The notes beneath the pieces were generated by a model. It did not search any database and had not been told where the DNA came from. It was given only the letters and a program-made list of their open reading frames with translations. From Streptomyces sp. NBC_00224 (GTDB lineage Bacteria; Actinomycetota; Actinomycetes; Streptomycetales; Streptomycetaceae), in contig NZ_CP108106.1 of NCBI RefSeq assembly GCF_041435195.1, positions 3,038,001 to 3,102,000 on the forward strand: a stretch of 64,000 nucleotides of DNA. Reading direction: 5' to 3'. The position numbers and the translations under genes were made by a program. Position 1 is the stretch's first letter. Each line of letters begins with the position of its first letter. Of this stretch, positions 34,585 to 43,810 are shown in pieces.

Positions 34585-36333
34585 ATGTCGGTTTCCGTAA
34601 CCCTTCCGGCGCTCGGCGAGAGCGTCACCGAGGGCACTGTCACCCGTTGGCTGAAGGCCGAGGGCGAGCGCGTCGAGGCCGACGAGCCGTTGCTTGAGGT
34701 CTCGACCGACAAGGTCGACACCGAGATCCCGGCCCCCGCCTCCGGCATCCTGGCCTCCATCAAGGTGGCCGAGGACGAGACCGTCGAGGTCGGCGCCGAG
34801 CTGGCGATCATCGACGACGGCACGGGCGCTCCGGCCCCGGCCGCGGCTCCGGCCGCCGAGCCCGTCGCCGCTCCCGCCCCGGCCCCCGTGGCCGAGGCTC
34901 CGGCCGCCCCGGCGCCCGCCGCCGAGGTCCCGGCCGCCGCCCCCGCCGGTGGCGCCGCCGGCACCGACGTGACGCTCCCCGCCCTGGGCGAGTCCGTCAC
35001 CGAGGGCACCGTCACCCGCTGGCTGAAGCAGGTCGGCGAGGAGGTGGCCGAGGACGAGCCGCTCCTTGAGGTCTCCACCGACAAGGTCGACACCGAGATC
35101 CCCGCCCCGGTCGCCGGTGTGCTGCTTGAGATCGTGGTCGGCGAGGACGAGACCGCCGAGGTCGGCGCCAAGCTGGCCGTCATCGGCGCCGCCGGTGCCG
35201 CGCCCGCCGCCGCTCCGGCCCCGGCCGCCCCGGCTCCGGCCGCTGCCCCTGCTCCGGCTCCGGTCGCCGCTCCGGCGCCCGCCCCGGCCGCTCCGGCTCC
35301 GGCTCCGGCCGCCCCCGTGGCCGCCCCGGCCACCCCGGCGCCCGCGCCGGTCGCCGCCCCGGCTCCGGTGACCCCGGCTCCGGCTCCGGTCGCCACCTCC
35401 GGCGACGACGGCGCGTACGTCACGCCGCTGGTCCGCAAGCTCGCCTCCGAGTCCGGTGTGGACCTGGGCGCGGTCAAGGGCACCGGCGTCGGTGGCCGTA
35501 TCCGCAAGCAGGACGTCATCGCCGCGGCCGAGGCCGCCAAGGCCGCCGCTCCGGCGCCGGCCGCCGCCGCTGCCCCCGCCGCGAAGGCCGCCCCCTCCCT
35601 GGAGGCGTCCCCGCTGCGCGGCCAGACGGTCAAGATGACGCGCATGCGCAAGGTCATCGGCGACAACATGATGAAGGCGCTGCACTCGCAGGCCCAGCTG
35701 ACCTCGGTCGTCGAGGTCGACATCACCAAGCTGATGAAGCTGCGCGCGGCCGCGAAGGACTCCTTCGCCGCCCGTGAGGGCGTCAAGCTGTCCCCGATGC
35801 CGTTCTTCGTGAAGGCGGCGGCCCAGGCGCTGAAGGCCCACCCGGTCATCAACGCCCGGATCAACGAGGACGAGGGCACCATCACGTACTTCGACTCGGA
35901 GAACATCGGCATCGCCGTGGACTCCGAGAAGGGTCTGATGACGCCGGTCATCAAGGGTGCGGGCGGTCTGAACCTCGCCGGTATCTCCAAGGCCACGGCC
36001 GAGCTGGCCGGCAAGGTCCGCGCCAACAAGATCACCCCGGACGAGCTGTCCGGCGCGACCTTCACGATCAGCAACACCGGCTCGCGCGGTGCGCTGTTCG
36101 ACACGGTCATCGTGCCGCCGAACCAGGTCGCCATCCTGGGCATCGGCGCGACGGTCAAGCGCCCGGCGGTCATCGAGACGGCCGAGGGCACGGTCATCGG
36201 CATCCGCGACATGACGTACCTGTCGCTCTCGTACGACCACCGTCTGGTGGACGGCGCCGACGCGGCCCGCTACCTGTCGGCCGTCAAGGCGATCCTTGAG
36301 GCCGGCGAGTTCGAGGTCGAGCTCGGCCTGTAG
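34585..36333 (+). CDS. sucB: Dihydrolipoamide acyltransferase (E2) with two lipoyl domains
   Basis: Core of a 2-oxoacid dehydrogenase complex, 582 residues. Two nearly identical lipoyl domains carry K43 and K167, each in STDKVDTEI; Ala/Pro linkers follow each. An E3/E1-binding domain (about 275-310, [14 protein letters not shown]) precedes the acyltransferase domain, with catalytic H552 in [15 protein letters not shown]. Commonly named SucB, but in actinobacteria one E2 of this type serves the pyruvate dehydrogenase and is shared with the oxoglutarate enzyme, so the name is provisional. RBS AAGGAG. Confidence 0.93.
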   Translation: MSVSVTLPALGESVTEGTVTRWLKAEGERVEADEPLLEVSTDKVDTEIPAPASGILASIKVAEDETVEVGAELAIIDDGTGAPAPAAAPAAEPVAAPAPAPVAEAPAAPAPAAEVPAAAPAGGAAGTDVTLPALGESVTEGTVTRWLKQVGEEVAEDEPLLEVSTDKVDTEIPAPVAGVLLEIVVGEDETAEVGAKLAVIGAAGAAPAAAPAPAAPAPAAAPAPAPVAAPAPAPAAPAPAPAAPVAAPATPAPAPVAAPAPVTPAPAPVATSGDDGAYVTPLVRKLASESGVDLGAVKGTGVGGRIRKQDVIAAAEAAKAAAPAPAAAAAPAAKAAPSLEASPLRGQTVKMTRMRKVIGDNMMKALHSQAQLTSVVEVDITKLMKLRAAAKDSFAAREGVKLSPMPFFVKAAAQALKAHPVINARINEDEGTITYFDSENIGIAVDSEKGLMTPVIKGAGGLNLAGISKATAELAGKVRANKITPDELSGATFTISNTGSRGALFDTVIVPPNQVAILGIGATVKRPAVIETAEGTVIGIRDMTYLSLSYDHRLVDGADAARYLSAVKAILEAGEFEVELGL

Positions 36334-36361
36334 GACCCGCGGCCGTACGGTCTGTGACGAA

Positions 36362-36398
36362 GGCGCCCCCGCCCGGAGTGATTCCTGGTGGGGGCGCC
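36362..36398. terminator. Hairpin after the E2 gene
   Basis: GGCGCCCCCGCC (36362-36373) pairs with GGTGGGGGCGCC (36387-36398), one G-U pair, 13-base loop. It lies between the E2 stop and the GntR gene. Confidence 0.72.
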
Positions 36399-36441
36399 GC
36401 CGTATTGTCTAGAGGTCACCGCTCGCGTGAAGGAGCTCTTC

Positions 36442-37065
36442 ATGACCCCGCCCGTCGTCCACTCGCTGCGCGAGCAGATCCGCGAGCACATCGTGGAGGG
36501 GATCGTCAGCGGCCGCTGGAAGCCCGGTGAGCGGATCGTGGAGCGCCGGATCGCCGTCGAGCTCCAGGTGAGCCAGACGCCCGTCCGGGAGGCCCTGCGG
36601 GAGCTGGAGTCCCTCCGCCTGATCGAGTCGGCCCCCAACAAGGGCGTACGCGTACGGAACCTGACGGCGGCCGACCTGGAGGAGAGCTATCCCGTCCGGG
36701 CCGGCCTGGAGCAGATCGCGGCCGAGCTGGCCGCGGACCGCCTCGCCGCGGACTGCTCGGCGCTGGAACCGCATGTGGCGGCGCTGTACGAGGCGGACGC
36801 GGCGGCCGACGGGACCGCGCAGGTCCGGCACACGGTGGGGTTCCATCGGGAGCTGGTGCGGGCGGCGGACAACAGCGTCCTCCTCCACACCTGGGAGGGC
36901 CTCGGTATCGAGGTCTTCACGGCCCTGTCCATCCGCTGGCTCGGCACGGTCCAGAAGTCGTACGCGGAGGAGCACGAGGAGCTGGTGGCGGCGTTCCGGC
37001 GGCACGATCCGCGGATCGGCACCCTGGTCAAGTCCCACGTCCTGGGCTGCGCCCCACGGGCGTAG
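36442..37065 (+). CDS. GntR-family regulator, FCD subfamily
   Basis: A 207-residue repressor-type protein. The winged helix-turn-helix (about 5-70) reads REQIREHIVEGIVSGRWKPGERIVERRIAVELQVSQTPVREALRELE; the FCD ligand domain follows, with metal-type residues in HRELVRAAD and FRRHDP. ATG 36442 has AAGGAG 6 bases before it; earlier GTG codons in frame lack a site. A TATTGT at 36403-36408 may be its -10. Its position between the E2 and aceE genes suggests control of pyruvate dehydrogenase by a small carboxylate (inference). Confidence 0.88.
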   Translation: MTPPVVHSLREQIREHIVEGIVSGRWKPGERIVERRIAVELQVSQTPVREALRELESLRLIESAPNKGVRVRNLTAADLEESYPVRAGLEQIAAELAADRLAADCSALEPHVAALYEADAAADGTAQVRHTVGFHRELVRAADNSVLLHTWEGLGIEVFTALSIRWLGTVQKSYAEEHEELVAAFRRHDPRIGTLVKSHVLGCAPRA

Positions 37066-37156
37066 CCCCCACCCCGCCCGTTGCCTGAACCCTCCGGGGC
37101 GGTCTCCCGGGAGCCGCACCCCCGGACCCCCGCGTCGGGGCTCCGCCCCGGACCCT

Positions 37157-37303
37157 GTTCGTCTGCGGGTCGCCTGTGGCTGGTCGCGCAGTTCCCCGCG
37201 CCCCTTGAATGCCGCTGCGCGCCATCCCCTGGGCGCCCCGAAGGGGCGCTTTCAGGGGCGCGGGGAACTGCGCGACCAGCCCCCACCGAACCCGCAGACG
37301 AGC
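37157..37303. repeat. Dispersed GC-rich repeat, complete inverted pair
   Basis: The clearest full-length copy: left arm GTTCGTCTGCGG ... GGCTGGTCGCGCAGTTCCCC ... CGCGCCCCTTGAA, a central segment with its own GGGCGCCCC/GGGGCGC hairpin, then right arm TTTCAGGGGCGCGGGGAAC ... TGCGCGACCAGCC ... CCCGCAGACGAGC. The two arms are near-perfect inverse copies. It lies between GntR and aceE, both on the plus strand. Confidence 0.85.
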
Positions 37304-37419
37304 ACCGGGCCTACCAACCCCCCGCTCATACTCCCGCACCCCCGCTCATCCGAACCCCGCCCCACCTGCGAAAACAAGGCACCCCGTGCCCCCATCCACG
37401 GCACCCTGTGCCGACTTTG

Positions 37420-37466
37420 TCGATATCGAGAAGTTTTTCGCTCAACGCTTTGATCGATCATCGATC
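37420..37466. promoter_or_regulatory. Paired palindromes upstream of aceE
   Basis: TCGATATCGA (37420-37429) and the 7-1-7 palindrome GATCGATCATCGATC (37452-37466) both centre on TCGAT and lie about three and a half helical turns apart in an AT-richer stretch 100 to 146 bases before the aceE start. They are candidate sites for the neighbouring GntR protein or another regulator. No -10/-35 pair is unambiguous here. Confidence 0.5.
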
Positions 37467-37565
37467 GGCGGCTTACAGTCGACGGCGGACTTACCCGGTC
37501 CACCGCCCTGTCCTGCCAGACATGGCTCTTTTCTCCACCCCCCTCCTGTCCGGAAGGCGGCGATC

Positions 37566-40265
37566 ATGATCGACCCCACGCCCAAGTCTCCGAGCGAGCT
37601 CGACCAGCTCCCGGATCGTGACACCGAGGAGACCGCCGAGTGGGCGGCCTCCCTCGATGCCGTCGCCAAGGCCGCCGGCCCCCACCGGGCCGCGTATCTG
37701 ATGCGCCGCACGCTCCAGCACGCCGAGGGCGCGGGCCTGGCCCTGCCCAAGCTGCTGGAGACGGACTACGTCAACACCATCCCCAGCTCCGCCGAGCCCG
37801 TCATCGACGGTGACGAGGAGATGGAGCGCCGGATCACGGCGTGGAACCGGTGGAACGCCGCCGCGATGGTCACCCGCGGCTCCAAGCACGGCGTCGGCGG
37901 CCACATCGCCACCTTCGCCTCCGCCGCCTGGCTGTACGAGACCGGCTTCAACCACTTCTTCCAGGGGAAGGAGCGCGACGGGTCCGGCGACCAGCTCTAC
38001 ATCCAGGGCCACGCCTCCCCCGGCATCTACGCCCGCGCCTTCCTCGACGGCCGCCTGGGCGAGACGCACCTCGACAACTTCCGGCAGGAGTCCGGCGGCA
38101 ACGGCCTGCCCTCCTACCCGCACCCGCGCCGACTGCCCTGGCTGTGGGAGTTCCCGACCGTTTCGATGGGTCTCGGGCCGCTCTCCGCCATCTACCAGGC
38201 CCGGTTCAACCGGTATCTCACCAACCGCAACATCAAGGATGTCTCCGGCTCCCACGTGTGGGCCTTCCTCGGTGACGGCGAGATGGACGAGCCCGAGTCG
38301 ACCGCCGCACTCGCGCTCGCCGCGCGTGAGGGCCTCGACAACCTCACCTTCGTCATCAACTGCAACCTGCAGCGCCTCGACGGCCCGGTCCGCGCCAACT
38401 TCAAGATCGTGCAGGAGCTGGAGGCCCAGTTCCGCGGCGCCGGCTGGAACGTCGTGAAGTCGCTGTGGGGCGGCGCCTGGGACGAGCTGTTCGCGCTCGA
38501 CACCACCGGCGCGCTGGTCCGCCGGCTGCGCGAGGTCCCGGACGCGCAGGTGCAGACGTACCAGACGCGTGACGCGGCCTACATCCGCGCGGACTTCTTC
38601 GGCAAGGACCCGGCACTCGTCGAGATGGCGAAGCTGCTCTCCGACGACAAGATCCTTGAGTGCTTCCACCTTTCGCGCGGTGGCCACGAGCCCCGCAAGG
38701 TGTACGCCGCGTACAAGGCCGCCCTGGAGTTCAAGGGCGCGCCGACGGTCATCCTGGCGCAGACCGTCAAGGGCTTCACCCTCGGTGAGGGCTTCGCGTC
38801 CAAGAACGCGAACCACCAGATGAAGAAGCTCTCGAACGACGAGTTCAAGAACATGCGGGATCTTCTCGAACTGCCGATCTCGGACTCGCAGTTCGTCGAC
38901 GGTGTCGTGCCCTACGGCCACCCCGGTGTCGACTCTCCCGAGGTCCGTTACCTCCAGGAGCGGCGCGCCGCCCTCGGTGGGCCCGCCCCGGCCCGTCGTA
39001 CGCACGCGCTCGCCCCGCTGCCCGCCCCGGCCGACAAGGCGTTCGCCGCCTTCGACAAGGGCTCCGGCAACCAGTCCATGGCCACCACCATGGCATTCGT
39101 CCGCCTGGTCAAGGACCTCATCCGCGACAAGGAGACCGGCAAGCGCTGGGTCCCGATCGTCCCGGACGAGGCCCGTACCTTCGGTATGGAGTCGCTCTTC
39201 CCCTCGCTCGGCATCTACTCGCCGAAGGGTCAGACGTACGAGCCGGTCGACCGCGACCAGCTGATGTACTACCGCGAGGCGAAGGACGGCCAGATCCTCA
39301 ACGAGGGGATCACCGAGGCCGGTTCGATGGCCGACTTCATCGCCGCGTCGTCCGCGTACTCCACGCACGGCGAAGCGATGATCCCGTTCTACATCTTCTA
39401 CTCGATGTTCGGCTGGCAGCGCACCGCCGACCAGATGTGGCAGCTCGGCGACCAGCTCGGCCGCGGCTTCCTGGTGGGTGCCACCGCCGGTCGTACGACG
39501 CTGACCGGTGAGGGCCTGCAGCACGCCGACGGCCACTCGCCGGTGATCGCCGCGACCAACCCGGCGGCGCTCACCTACGACCCGGCGTTCGCGTACGAGA
39601 TCGGCACGATCGTCAAGGACGGTCTGCGCCGGATGTACGGCGAGGCGGCTCCGGACGAGGACCAGAACGTCTTCTACTACCTCACCGTCTACAACGAGCC
39701 GATGCCGCAGCCCGCCAAGCCTGCCGGGATCGACGAGGGCATCATCAAGGGCCTCTACCGCTTCAACACGGCCGAGTCGGCCGGGCTGAACGTGGCGGCC
39801 GCCAACCCCGCGCGCATCCAGCTGCTCGGCTCGGGCACCGCGATCCACTGGACCCTTGAGGCCCAGAAGCTGCTCGCCGAGGAGTGGGGCGTGGCCGCCG
39901 ACGTGTGGTCCGCGACCTCCTGGACCGAGCTGCGCCGCGACGCCCTGGAGGCGGACGCCGCGCTGCTGCGCGGCGAGGAGCGCGTGCCGTACGTACGCCA
40001 GGCGCTGGCCGGTGCCGAGGGCCCGGTCCTCGCGGTCAGCGACTACATGCGCCAGGTCCCGGACCAGATCGCGCAGTGGGTCGAGCAGGACTACTCCTCG
40101 CTCGGCGCCGACGGGTTCGGCCTCTCCGACACCCGCGCCGCGGCCCGCCGCCACTTCGGCGTCGACGCCCAGTCGATCGTGGTCGCGGCCCTGGCCCAGC
40201 TGGCCCGCCGCGGCGAGGTCAAGGCCTCGTCCGTGAAGGAAGCCCGCGAGCGGTACGGCCTGTAA
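37566..40265 (+). CDS. aceE: Pyruvate dehydrogenase E1 component (homodimeric)
   Basis: ThDP-dependent decarboxylase of 899 residues that starts the pyruvate dehydrogenase reaction and acylates the E2 lipoyl lysine. The ThDP-binding region GDGEMDEPES...LTFVINCNLQRLDGPVRAN is typical of the single-chain (alpha2) enzyme, with further motifs HASPGIYARAFLDGR, FRQESGGNGLPSYPHP, and TFGMESLFPSLGIYS and ADGHSPV in the C-terminal half. ATG 37566 follows GGAAGG. It is transcribed alone, ended by a strong hairpin; E2 and E3 lie just upstream. Confidence 0.97.
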   Translation: MIDPTPKSPSELDQLPDRDTEETAEWAASLDAVAKAAGPHRAAYLMRRTLQHAEGAGLALPKLLETDYVNTIPSSAEPVIDGDEEMERRITAWNRWNAAAMVTRGSKHGVGGHIATFASAAWLYETGFNHFFQGKERDGSGDQLYIQGHASPGIYARAFLDGRLGETHLDNFRQESGGNGLPSYPHPRRLPWLWEFPTVSMGLGPLSAIYQARFNRYLTNRNIKDVSGSHVWAFLGDGEMDEPESTAALALAAREGLDNLTFVINCNLQRLDGPVRANFKIVQELEAQFRGAGWNVVKSLWGGAWDELFALDTTGALVRRLREVPDAQVQTYQTRDAAYIRADFFGKDPALVEMAKLLSDDKILECFHLSRGGHEPRKVYAAYKAALEFKGAPTVILAQTVKGFTLGEGFASKNANHQMKKLSNDEFKNMRDLLELPISDSQFVDGVVPYGHPGVDSPEVRYLQERRAALGGPAPARRTHALAPLPAPADKAFAAFDKGSGNQSMATTMAFVRLVKDLIRDKETGKRWVPIVPDEARTFGMESLFPSLGIYSPKGQTYEPVDRDQLMYYREAKDGQILNEGITEAGSMADFIAASSAYSTHGEAMIPFYIFYSMFGWQRTADQMWQLGDQLGRGFLVGATAGRTTLTGEGLQHADGHSPVIAATNPAALTYDPAFAYEIGTIVKDGLRRMYGEAAPDEDQNVFYYLTVYNEPMPQPAKPAGIDEGIIKGLYRFNTAESAGLNVAAANPARIQLLGSGTAIHWTLEAQKLLAEEWGVAADVWSATSWTELRRDALEADAALLRGEERVPYVRQALAGAEGPVLAVSDYMRQVPDQIAQWVEQDYSSLGADGFGLSDTRAAARRHFGVDAQSIVVAALAQLARRGEVKASSVKEARERYGL

Positions 40266-40280
40266 GGCCGGAGGAACCAG

Positions 40281-40322
40281 TACGCCCGAGGGGCACGGCT
40301 GCTGCCGTGCCCCTCGGGCGTA
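40281..40322. terminator. Strong hairpin terminator after aceE
   Basis: A 19-bp perfect stem (40281-40299 with 40304-40322), loop TGCT, 15 bases after the aceE stop. Confidence 0.88.
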
Positions 40323-40434
40323 CCCGCGCTTCCTTCGGCGGCTGGGGCGAGTGGTTCGATCCGGCCGCCCGAAGGGCTGATTTGCGCGGCTCCGCGTGCG
40401 CGGCCACCCGCCAGCCACGATGCTGGATCCCGTG

Positions 40435-40959
40435 ATGGACGAGACGGAATTCTGGGAGCTGATCGACAGCACCCGCGAGGACGCCGAGGGCGACCCCGAG
40501 GACCATGCGGAGCTGCTGGTGGAGCGCTTGCTGCAGCTCGACCCGGAATCCGTCCTGGACTTCGCCAGGCACTTCGAGGCCCGCTACAACCGCGCCTACG
40601 CCTGGGAACTGTGGGGCGCGGCGGCGGTGCTGCTCGGCGGCGCCAGCGACGACGCGTTCGACTACTTCCGCTGCTGGCTCATCGGCCAGGGCCGTGAGGT
40701 GTTCGAGGGCGCCCTGCACGGCCCGGACCACCTCGCCGAGCTCCTGGAGGACTTCGACGAGGAGATCGACGGCGACGGCGAGGACCTCGGCTACGCGGCG
40801 GACGAGGCGTACGAGCAGCTCACCGGGGCCGTGGCGCCCGATCTGGGCATCTCGCCCCAGCCCTCCGAACCGCTGGGCACACCGATCGACTTCGAGGACG
40901 ACCGCGCCCTGGCGGATCGGTTCCCCCGTCTGTGGGAACGATTCGGCACGCCGGTCTAG
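40435..40959 (+). CDS. DUF4240 domain protein
   Basis: An acidic soluble protein of 174 residues starting MDETEFWELIDSTREDA, the DUF4240 signature, with FDYFRCWLIGQGREVFEGAL in the centre and YAADEAYEQLTG towards the end. The family is often found near toxin-immunity or regulatory genes but has no assigned activity. ATG at 40420 (adds MLDPV) is an equal candidate start; neither has a good ribosome site. It is convergent with the phosphatase gene, 13 bases apart. Confidence 0.82.
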   Translation: MDETEFWELIDSTREDAEGDPEDHAELLVERLLQLDPESVLDFARHFEARYNRAYAWELWGAAAVLLGGASDDAFDYFRCWLIGQGREVFEGALHGPDHLAELLEDFDEEIDGDGEDLGYAADEAYEQLTGAVAPDLGISPQPSEPLGTPIDFEDDRALADRFPRLWERFGTPV

Positions 40960-40972
40960 GGCCTGTCCGGCC

Positions 40973-42061
40973 CTAGGAGCCCTGGTGGCCGTTCACTGGG
41001 GCCAATGCGAGCAGGGCCACGTCGTCCTTGGCCCGGCCCGCGTACCGGACCAGGTCGTCCCGTACCGCCTCGGTGAGTGCGGCGAGGCCGTCGCCCGGGG
41101 CCAGCGCCGCCAGCCGCTCCCCCAGCGGATAGAAGGCCCCGGCCGCGTCGCGCGCCTCGGTCACCCCGTCCGTGTACGCGAGGATCCTGTCCCCCTCGGC
41201 GAGCTCCACCCGTAGCTCCCGGGGCGGCGCGAGGCCCGCGAGGCCGAGGCCCAGTGGCGGCGCGGGCTCGGCGGCCAGTTCGGCAGCGGTGCGGCCGCGC
41301 AGCAGGAACGGCCGGGGGTGGCCGCAGCTCACCACCCGTACGACGGGCTCGTCCGGCGGGAACTCCAGGAGCAGCGCGGTCGCGAACAGCTCGCCGGACC
41401 CGTCCGGCTCCGCGTCGACCACCAGGCGGCGGTCGAGGCGGGCGGCGACGCCCGGCAGCGTGGGCTCGTCGAGGACCGCCTCGCGGAAGGCGCCGAGCAG
41501 CGCGGCCACCGTGCCGACCGCCGCCAGGCCGTGGCCCTGGACGTCCGCGACCACCGCCCGTACGCCGTGCGGGCCCTCGCGCACGTCGTAGAAGTCGCCG
41601 CCGACCAGGGTGCCGCGCTGCGCGGCCTGGTAGAGCCCGGCGCAGCGCACCCGCCCCACCTCCTCCGGCAGCGGCGGCAGCACCGCGAGCTGGGCGGCCT
41701 CGGCGACGGTACGGACGGTCACCAGCTGGTGGTCGCGGCGCTGGCGCAGCCGGGCCACCACGATGCTGAAGACCACGACGACCGCGAGGGTGAGGATGTC
41801 GCCGGGGTGCGGGTACCAGTCGCGGGTGTGCGGCAGCAGGACGCCGGCGAAGGTGACGGTGGCCAGGACGACGGTGCCGACCGGGCCGTAGGCGAAGGCG
41901 GCGAGGGGCGGCACGGCGGCCAGGAAGTAGCCGAGCTCGACCCCGTTGGGGGTGCCGAGCTGGGCGGCCGTGATCCCGGCGAGGACCACCACCGGGAGCG
42001 CCCGCTGCCACAGCGGCCGGGGGGCGACCGGCAGCAGCCCGGACGCGCCCTCGTCCACCAT
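40973..42061 (-). CDS. PP2C-family (SpoIIE-type) serine phosphatase, membrane-bound
   Basis: A 362-residue protein with three to four N-terminal helices (about 19-112) and a PP2C/SpoIIE domain (about 135-355). Metal-binding and core motifs are GTLVGGDFYDVRE, VADVQGHGLAA, SCGHPRPFLLRG, LAYTDGVTEARD and KDDVALLAL. In actinomycetes such proteins usually dephosphorylate anti-sigma-factor antagonists in partner-switching circuits; no anti-sigma gene is adjacent, so the target is unknown. It follows the GNAT gene by 49 bases on the same strand. Confidence 0.92.
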   Translation of the reverse strand: MVDEGASGLLPVAPRPLWQRALPVVVLAGITAAQLGTPNGVELGYFLAAVPPLAAFAYGPVGTVVLATVTFAGVLLPHTRDWYPHPGDILTLAVVVVFSIVVARLRQRRDHQLVTVRTVAEAAQLAVLPPLPEEVGRVRCAGLYQAAQRGTLVGGDFYDVREGPHGVRAVVADVQGHGLAAVGTVAALLGAFREAVLDEPTLPGVAARLDRRLVVDAEPDGSGELFATALLLEFPPDEPVVRVVSCGHPRPFLLRGRTAAELAAEPAPPLGLGLAGLAPPRELRVELAEGDRILAYTDGVTEARDAAGAFYPLGERLAALAPGDGLAALTEAVRDDLVRYAGRAKDDVALLALAPVNGHQGS

Positions 42062-42110
42062 GGCGAAGCTCCTCGGCCGCCGGGTTTCTGCTGCTATCTC
42101 CTGTTCTACG

Positions 42111-42605
42111 TCACTCGGTGAGCGAGCGCCCCATCAGCACGTCGTCCACGTACTCCCCGTCCAGCAGGAACTCTCCGGGCAGAACGCCCTCGACGGCGAA
42201 GCCCTCCGACTCGTAGAGCCCCCGGGCGGGCGTGTTGTGGCCCAGGACGCGCAGGGTCAGCCGCCGGGCGCCCTGGCGCCTCGACTCGTCCATGGCAGCG
42301 CGCAGCAGGGCGCGGGCCACGCCCTTGCCCCGGGCGCGGTCGGCGACGGCCAGGCCCTGGATCTGGCGTACGTGGTTGTTGCAGTCGAGCCGGGTGGCCC
42401 GGACCAGACGCAGATATCCGGCCACCCGGCCGTCGAGCTCGGCCACGAGGTAGTACGCGGGCGGGTTGGCGGGGTCGAAGAACGGCGCGAACGGCGGCTC
42501 GGGCCGGGGCTGGACGGAGTGCACCGGCGACCAGACGTCGCGGTCGAGCTCGGCGAGGGCGGCTTCGTCGATGTGACGGGCGGGGCGTATGTGCGGATCG
42601 GGCAT
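42111..42605 (-). CDS. GNAT-family N-acetyltransferase
   Basis: A 164-residue GCN5-related acetyltransferase. It has VAGYLRLVRATRL (beta strands), the acetyl-CoA pyrophosphate loop QIQGLAVADRARGKGVARALL and LRVLGHNTPARGLYESEGF, with DGEYVDDVLMGR at the end. The tail resembles RimI/RimJ-type enzymes acting on small molecules or protein N-termini; the substrate is unknown. ATG 42605 is chosen (MPDPHIRPAR); CACAGT six bases before it suggests a leaderless transcript. Confidence 0.88.
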   Translation of the reverse strand: MPDPHIRPARHIDEAALAELDRDVWSPVHSVQPRPEPPFAPFFDPANPPAYYLVAELDGRVAGYLRLVRATRLDCNNHVRQIQGLAVADRARGKGVARALLRAAMDESRRQGARRLTLRVLGHNTPARGLYESEGFAVEGVLPGEFLLDGEYVDDVLMGRSLTE

Positions 42606-42691
42606 GGGGCCACTGTGCCATCGGGGGGCCGGTACGGAAGCATGGTTTCCGCCCCGGAGCGGGGCACCCTCCACCATCGGGAGAAGGCGGC

Positions 42692-43582
42692 ATGCGGATC
42701 GCGATCACGGGCTCGACGGGGCTCATCGGCACGGCGCTCGCGCAGTCACTGCGGGCGGACGGGCACGACCTCGTCCGGCTGGTGCGGCGCCCGGCGCGGG
42801 CCGGCGACGAGGTCGAGTGGGACCCGAAGCGGCAGTATGTGGACACGGCCGGGCTCGCCGGGTGCGAGGCCGTGGTCCATCTGGCCGGTGCCGGGGTCGG
42901 GGACCACCGGTGGACCGCCGCGTACAAGAAGGAGATCCGCGACAGCCGGGTGCTCGGCACGGCCGCCCTCGCCGAGGCCCTGGCCTCGCTCGACGTGCCG
43001 CCGAAGGTGCTGGTGTGCGGCACGGCGATCGGCTACTACGGCGATACGGGCACGCGCGCGGTGGACGAGGAGGCGCCGCCCGGCGACGGCTTCCTGGCGG
43101 GGGTCTGCGTGGAGTGGGAGGAGGCGGCGGCCCCGGCGCAGGAGGCGGGCGTCCGTACGGTGTTCGCGCGCACCGGTCTGGTGGTGGCCCGCGAGGGCGG
43201 CGCCTGGGGCAGGCTCTTCCCGATCTTCCGGGCGGGGCTCGGCGGGCGGCTGGGCAGCGGCCGCCAGTACTGGTCGTTCATCTCCCAGCACGACCACATC
43301 GCGGCGCTGCGGCACCTGCTCGACACCCCCGAGCTGTCCGGCCCGGTGAACCTGACGGCCCCTGAGCCGGTCACCAACCGCGAGGTGACGGCGGCGATGG
43401 CCCGCGCCCTGCACCGCCCGGCGCTCTTCCCGGTCCCGGCCCCGGCGATCCGGCTGGCCCTTGGCGAGTTCGCGGAGGACGTCCTGGGCAGCCAACGGGT
43501 CCTCCCCCGCCGCCTCCTGGACTCGGGCTTCCGGTTCGCCTTCCCGGGGATCGACGAGGCGATCGGGGCGGTGGCGCGGTAG
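42692..43582 (+). CDS. TIGR01777-family epimerase (YfcH-like)
   Basis: Atypical short-chain dehydrogenase of 296 residues. The NAD-binding motif is ITGSTGLIGTALAQSL, then VVHLAGAGVGDHRW, the active-site-like GTAIGYYGDTG, and a DUF1731 C-terminal domain (from about 245, ALHRPALFPVPAPAIRLALGEFAEDVLGSQRVLPRRL). The related bacterial proteins have no defined substrate. ATG follows GGGAGAAGG. It is divergent from the GNAT gene. Confidence 0.9.
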   Translation: MRIAITGSTGLIGTALAQSLRADGHDLVRLVRRPARAGDEVEWDPKRQYVDTAGLAGCEAVVHLAGAGVGDHRWTAAYKKEIRDSRVLGTAALAEALASLDVPPKVLVCGTAIGYYGDTGTRAVDEEAPPGDGFLAGVCVEWEEAAAPAQEAGVRTVFARTGLVVAREGGAWGRLFPIFRAGLGGRLGSGRQYWSFISQHDHIAALRHLLDTPELSGPVNLTAPEPVTNREVTAAMARALHRPALFPVPAPAIRLALGEFAEDVLGSQRVLPRRLLDSGFRFAFPGIDEAIGAVAR

Positions 43583-43810
43583 GGGTGGCGCGGTAGCGGT
43601 AGGGGCAGGACGGCGGCAGCGGCCCCTACCTGTCGCCCGTCCGGAACAGCACCGGCGCACGGCATGCGGGCGCGTGCCTCCGTGCCCGGTCGCGTGCGCG
43701 AGTCGCGGATTCGACCGCGCTTTCTACTCTCTCTCCGAACTCCTGCATTTCGTGGGCCGGTTGGGGGCATGAGGCCTCCACCAATCCGCGCCGACCTCAG
43801 GGAGGGGCAC

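Noticed and set aside
34830..35400. Ala/Pro-rich DNA repeats in the E2 gene considered as a genomic repeat or CRISPR-like array
   Set aside because: They encode the flexible interdomain linkers of the E2 protein and vary in length; no spacer-repeat structure.
33172..36240. Antisense open frame of about 1,000 codons opposite lpd and the E2 gene
   Set aside because: The E2 Ala/Pro linkers and the high third-position GC of both plus-strand genes remove stops from the antisense frames; no initiation signal and no recognisable domain.
37491..40472. Antisense open frame across aceE
   Set aside because: Same cause: strong codon bias of the plus-strand aceE leaves long stop-free antisense frames.
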